A DNA stretch of 64,000 nt from Liquidambar formosana. Its lineage: Eukaryota > Streptophyta > Magnoliopsida > Saxifragales > Altingiaceae. Below, piece by piece: positions 59,143 through 64,000 of this stretch; position 1 is the stretch's first letter, and each line of letters starts with the position of its first letter. The translations under genes were made by a program, and so were the position numbers. The notes below the pieces were generated by a model that was given only the letters and a program-made list of their open reading frames with translations, made no database searches and was not told the DNA's origin. The DNA is taken from positions 10,826,099 to 10,890,098 of the forward strand of contig CM077827.1 in NCBI GenBank assembly GCA_039720395.1, given 5' to 3'.

Positions 59143-62100
59143 CACTTAAAGCTGGTTTTTTTTGTCATTATACAAAGAGAAGACAAAAAAATATATGGGA
59201 AAAAACATTTTCATATGTAACTTACTCAAGAATTGATATATTCATGCTCTTTTTCAAATGATAGAGTTCAGAACTTGTTGAAGAATGGCTTGAAAATAAT
59301 ATATTTATACATCAATGGAAGGGTAATGACCAATGAAGCATTTTGCTAAAATGAGGAAACCAGAGAAGCAAATCTTACATAAAAATGTCAATTAATGAAA
59401 TAGTATTTCTCACTTCATTCTGAACTATTTGCACAAAATATTGAACCACAAATTCCTAGATTTCTGATGATGAAGAAAATAACTGAAAAGAAATGAAATG
59501 TATACTTTGAAGAAATAAACACATACAATTATTTAATATAAGTTGAATATTGGTTCGCACTAAGAATAAGTCTTTATTGACGATGAGAGTTAAGTACACA
59601 TATTTGACCAAAGATGTGAAATTTCATTGCCAAAACTATAAATAAACACATAAAATTGTTAATTGTAAACCTAAGATAACTCTATACTTGTTTTGAATAA
59701 ACGTTTTCTCAACTATAGAATCACTGAAATAATTCTAAAACAATAATTTAGGGAAAAAATTGGAATTTATAAAACCACAGCTATTGTGTCAAGCTTATAC
59801 AAAGTTAAAAACTTGAGGTATTAGTAAAATATAATATAGAAGAAGTATGATGCTTTGTTGTAAGCAAGGAAAATAGAGCTTCAAGCTATTGTCAATCAAA
59901 TGCTAGCAGAAAGTGCAATTGTTATACTAAAATGCATAGGTTATGAAGATTTTTCAACTCAAACGAGTTTCAAATGTTATAATTAATCAACACAAAAGGT
60001 AGCAAGTAGAAGAATGGAAGGCATTTATTTTTAAATGCATAACATAAGTTAATTTTGTCAAGTATATTAATCTTAATTATCGTAAATTATTTGCTATCAT
60101 TTAATTTATAAACAGAAGACAAATAAAAACATGGAGTAAATGACACTGGTCCATTTTTAGATCAATTAAATCACATTGATCGTTGGATTTATTTCATTAT
60201 CTATGTTGTATTTGTATAAGTTCATAATACGTACAAATATGTAAAATGTTTTATTTTTCTCCTCTAGACAAAAACATATTCTAAATTGTCATTTACATCA
60301 ACTGCAGTAATTAAAAACTGAATAACAATTGAGTTAAAACACAAAAATATTTCTGCAACAAGTAGTCAATAATGTTTGGTGTAGTAAAGAAAAATTAATA
60401 GAAGGTTATTAAAACAACTAACCTTAAAATCCAAAACGAATTAATTCTTCATTGCACAGGAGGTTGCAAAACAAAAATATAAAACAAAATTTTTTTTTTT
60501 TTTTAGGCAACAAAATTGCAGTTGAAAACAGAGAGAGTTCAAATTTGAAACTTAATTAAAGTAAAAGAAGATTCTACCATTGATGTAAACGTTCAAAGCA
60601 TTGCAAAAAAAATGAAAAAGCAAAAATTAATCACGAATAATGATGTAGTTTTAAGAACTAATATTAAGAACGTAAAAAACACAACTCTCTAAAACACAAG
60701 CTACAATTTTGTTCTTGTTTAGAAGGTTTGGTGGTCCTATCCCATTCAAGAATCACATATGTCAAAATCACCAGTTGTAACATGCTTCAAGTATTTGCAC
60801 AAAAATTTTGGCAGCACTTCCCCTTAGTTCTCCAAGTGTATAGGTAAGAGAGGAGGTGTTAACACCTATAAATCTCTCTCTTAACTCATACTCAGAGAAC
60901 AACAAAGGAGTGAACCAAAATCAGTGCGCAAATAAAAGTTGCATGTATAACCAGCGATTCAGAAATATAGATTCCTAAACTGTCCAAATGGACATTTCAA
61001 GAATAAAAACATGTGAAAATGCACACTATAAATTCCTCAACCATTGGTTTACAGTGGAGCAAAATTTATATGTTGCAAATATGAACCATATATTGAAGAA
61101 TAATAATAAGCACCCTCTATCCATGCATTTATTTTTGAATGGGTAATCTAAGTTTTTCTTATCAAAGATATTAAATGTAATTGAAATGCCAAATATACAT
61201 AAGAAAATAATTTTTAATTGGAAAATTTCAAAGCACGAATTCCAAAACCAAATTTTTACCTTCAAGAAATGCTGAAGTCTCTTCAAGCTATCAAGGATAA
61301 GGTAAAATATATCATATACTTAATCTATCACATAATTCACAAAAAAAATTTACAAAGGTCAAACAATAGGTGTTAAAACAAATAATTCATCTTCAAAAAA
61401 TAAAGATATTTTTTCAATATGTTGAGAATTAGGGAAAAATAAATGGAAGACATCATTATCTACTGCCCCTATTTCTTTGGAGTCTTTCCCGTTCCTTGCT
61501 CTACCATCACATCTCACTTTCTCTCTTCTTGCACTTCATTACTGCTCTCTCACTCTCTCTTTTCACGCATAATCCTAACTCTCCTAAATATAATTTGCAA
61601 AGAGACTTTTATTTAAGCATAAGTCTCATCAATATAGTTTAAAATCAAACTCTCTGATCATTCCTCATATGGACTTTTTGGCTGATCATTGACTGAGTTA
61701 TCGTCCAAAGACCAAAAAACATAGAAGTCAAAAGAACACATCATAATATCAAATTTATTCAGCTAAAAAGCAGGTGCCTAGCTCAGATGACATTAAAAGG
61801 CTCCTCTTGTTCTCTATTTCTAACTGAAATCAAGTCACACCTGAGATAAGAATTTAAAAAAACGTAAGAAAAGAAGATATGGCCGAAGAACATAGATGAG
61901 GTTAAACATCTTTTTACACCAACACAACATGGCGACAAGAACCAAGTTACCTTCTGGAAGTATAACGTGTGTAAAAAACAATTATGAAGCACTGTGAGTG
62001 CTAAATTTTCCTCAAGCTGTTAACAATAAGAAAAACACAAATGAAATACTTCACCACCAACACACATACTGGACGTTTTTTAAAAACCCCAAATTAGGAG

Positions 62101-62750
62101 CTAAAAAACCGGTAACTCAGAAAAGAGATCTATTTACCTTTAAACACCACAGAACCTGCCTAAATCTGTTGAAAAACAAAACATAGCAGATCAAATATCC
62201 GACCATCAGCACAAGACCTCAAGAATGAAAAGGAAAATATTTTTGAAAAGCATCAAATTACCACTTATAAAGAAGAATGCACCCTCCGAAATCTCCTCAA
62301 CACAATCAGTTCATCTTCGAACAATTCGGTCTTCTATTCATCAGTTCACTCTCAACTCTCTAACAACTCAAAGTTCTCTTCCAGCAGCACACACAAAAGA
62401 AATCTTCGTCGGAAAATCAGTTCAGCCTTCACTATTCACTGTGGACCATCGTTACGTTCTTGCTCTGTTCTGTGAAAAACCCAAGCAAAGAAATTCAAAG
62501 TTCGACTCTTGTCTTCAAAGAAGCTGCTATGATTCTGAAGCAAAGAAGAAACCCCACGAAATATCCTCCCAAAATCACTTCAGCGTCCACCATTCATCGT
62601 GCACCATTGTTAGGTCATTGCTTTGTTCTATGAAAAACCCAACCAAAACAATTCAAAGTTCGGCTCTCTTGTCCTAAAAGAAGCTATCATTCTGAAGCAA
62701 AGAAGAAACCCTAAAAAATATCAGCACATAGAACCACGCACATGAGGTCA
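59143..62750. other. Helitron 5' non-coding region
   Basis: No gene supported on either strand. AT-rich, with a C/T-rich patch at about 61460-61570. Confidence 0.45.
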
Positions 62751-63125
62751 TCAGCTTGGGTAAACGAGAGGATTTACAGAGGAGGCACCATAAAGCAGGC
62801 ACGCGCTGAAGCTCAATAATTCACACCCAAACGGCGTCGTTTCACTCGTCACCCGAAGGAAAACACTTGATGTGAAGACACGCCCTTCTCAGCTGCATGG
62901 GGGAAAAAGCCAAAAAAAAAAAAAAAAAAAAAAAAACCGTTCAGGTTTTGCACAAAAGAAGTGGGTAAACGAGAGGATTTGCAAAGGAGACTGCATGAAG
63001 CAGCCACGCGCTAAAGGTCAATGATTCACACCCAAACGGCGTCGTTTCACTCGTTACCCGAAGGAAAACACTTGACGTGAAGACACGCCCTTCTCAGCTA
63101 TGTGGGGGAAAAAAGCAAAAAAAAA
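62751..63125. repeat. ~205-bp tandem duplication near the Helitron 5' end
   Basis: Two copies starting GGGTAAACGAGAGGATTT (about 62757 and 62962), each with ACCCAAACGGCGTCGTTTCA and GACACGCCCTTCTCAGCT, each ending in a poly-A-rich run. The copies differ by scattered substitutions. Confidence 0.9.
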
Positions 63126-63460
63126 ACCATTCCGTTTTGCACAAAAGAAGCATGCCGTTTTGTGTACCAACCAGAGCATCATAGCATCGTTTTGGTCCTT
63201 GGAGATGCCGATGGACGCCGTTTTGGATACACAGAGTCAGTATGGAGTGGTCGTTTTGGACGATAACCATGAACCAACCTCTCTCTTTTGTATGTAATAG
63301 ATAATTGGTGTTGGACTTATGGTTATAGAGTGGGAGTTGGGCCTATTATCTATTGTGTTAAAGAAAAAAAAAATTAAAATTTTGAAAACAACGTCGTGTC
63401 TAGAGTTGAAGCCTATGTATGTTGTATATTGTTGTATATATGTATATTATATAATAGTGA

Positions 63461-64000
63461 AATCTTTTAAAGTTGGGGTGGCCATGCCCCCCTCAGGCCT
63501 AAGCATGGGTCCGTCTCTGCAGAGGAGGTCTCAAGTTCGGGGCCAATGTACTATTGCTTCATTGCTTTATTTTTTTAATATATTTTAATATTTTGGTGTT
63601 GAGAAAAAACAAAATGTATAAATTCGCATAAGTTGAACCCTAGCTTATTATTTACTTGACATTGTGTCTGGCCCATATGTTAGTCCAATTCTTCTAGGTC
63701 AAAATCTGATCTTGTGTCAAATGCTGAATTCAAAGCTTGATTTTCTATTTTATCAAACCAAAAAAAAAAAAAAAAAAAAACTTGATTTTCTAATTTATCA
63801 ATAATACATGCCATTCTATTGCAAAATTTCATTTTCCCAAGTTTTAAACTCTCACTCAAATCTGTCAAATTAATAAGAAAAATATGAAAACGTCTGTCTC
63901 TTCTAATTAATTCTAAACTTGTTCAGACCAAAGCACGGTGTAAACATGCTTTTAAAAATTAGACAAACATGCTTTTGAAAATATGAATATGTGTTTATAA
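63461..64000. other. Right flank of Helitron
   Basis: No gene. Includes GTTGGGGTGGCCATGCC and GGGTCCGTCTCTG (63472-63518), text that recalls ends of common plant repeats, and a poly-A run at 63760-63780. Confidence 0.45.

Larger units (their letters stand above)
38579..63460 (-). mobile_element. Large Helitron (~25 kb) with RepHel and RPA1-like genes
   Basis: The 3' end is clear: on the minus strand ..GTGCCTTCTCCACTAG followed by T, with CTAG at plus 38579-38582 and a GC-rich hairpin just inside. Genes on the minus strand follow plant Helitron order: RepHel (59038-51271), then an RPA1-like gene (48851-46320), then the 3' end. The 5' end is inferred near 63460, where the minus strand reads TCACTATTATATAATATAC, a TC plus AT-rich start typical of Helitrons, but the preceding base is T, not A. 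Later insertions inside are possible. All coding parts are decayed. Confidence 0.7.

Noticed and set aside
62225..62677. 150-codon plus-strand ORF near the Helitron 5' end
   Set aside because: Low-complexity composition, no domain, and antisense to the element; adjacent DNA is non-coding tandem repeat.
38313..63518. A hAT-like element with ends CAAGGGCGGAGCC (left) and GGGTCCGTCTCTG (right) containing the Helitron
   Set aside because: The 8-base flanks do not match (GGCATGAT and CAGAGGAG), and end similarity is short.

Overview
The window is nuclear DNA of a flowering plant, probably a eudicot. It is AT-rich, has GT-AG introns, and carries typical plant transposon families: a CACTA element with TNP2- and TNPA-type genes, Ty3/gypsy LTRs, LINEs, a tRNA-type SINE and Helitrons. 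I find no host housekeeping gene, rRNA or tRNA. Almost every recognisable feature belongs to a mobile element, so this is a nested, repeat-dense region.

Layout. 1-750: 3' end of a LINE, followed by a SINE (~777-946). 2335-2544: a 105-bp tandem duplication whose second copy is broken by a small non-autonomous Helitron (2505-3317). 3710-13458: a CACTA transposon with two multi-exon genes that can be read without a stop (transposase, 3 exons; TNPA/Transposase_24-like, 6 exons), a 117-bp subterminal repeat array and a clear 3' terminus; its 5' terminus is not recognisable. 13459-37410: a decayed LINE interrupted twice. The first interruption is a minus-strand solo LTR (TSD TAATC), itself split by a complete 15.6-kb LTR retrotransposon of the same family (14279-29926, TSD CTTAG). 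The second is an unrelated solo LTR (32582-33897, TSD AGTTG).

The 15.6-kb LTR element is the most unusual object. It has ~3.1-kb LTRs, a PBS and a degenerate gag with two C-x2-H-x4-H-x4-C knuckles, but essentially no pol. In antisense it carries a multi-exon plant mobile domain (PMD, aminotransferase-like) gene (25017-21792) with a frameshift and nonsense codons. It also holds three different tandem arrays (131- to ~163-bp units).

From 38579 to about 63460, a ~25-kb minus-strand Helitron is inferred. Its RepHel gene (HUH Rep plus PIF1-type helicase, start 59038, end 51271) is a pseudogene with a damaged P-loop. Downstream lies an RPA1-like OB-fold gene (48851-46320), also broken. A CTAG 3' end with a short hairpin sits at 38579-38605. 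The 5' Helitron end is only approximate.

All boundaries and exon joins were read by eye. TSD and LTR coordinates are exact to the base as read; intron choices and family names are inferences from motif content.
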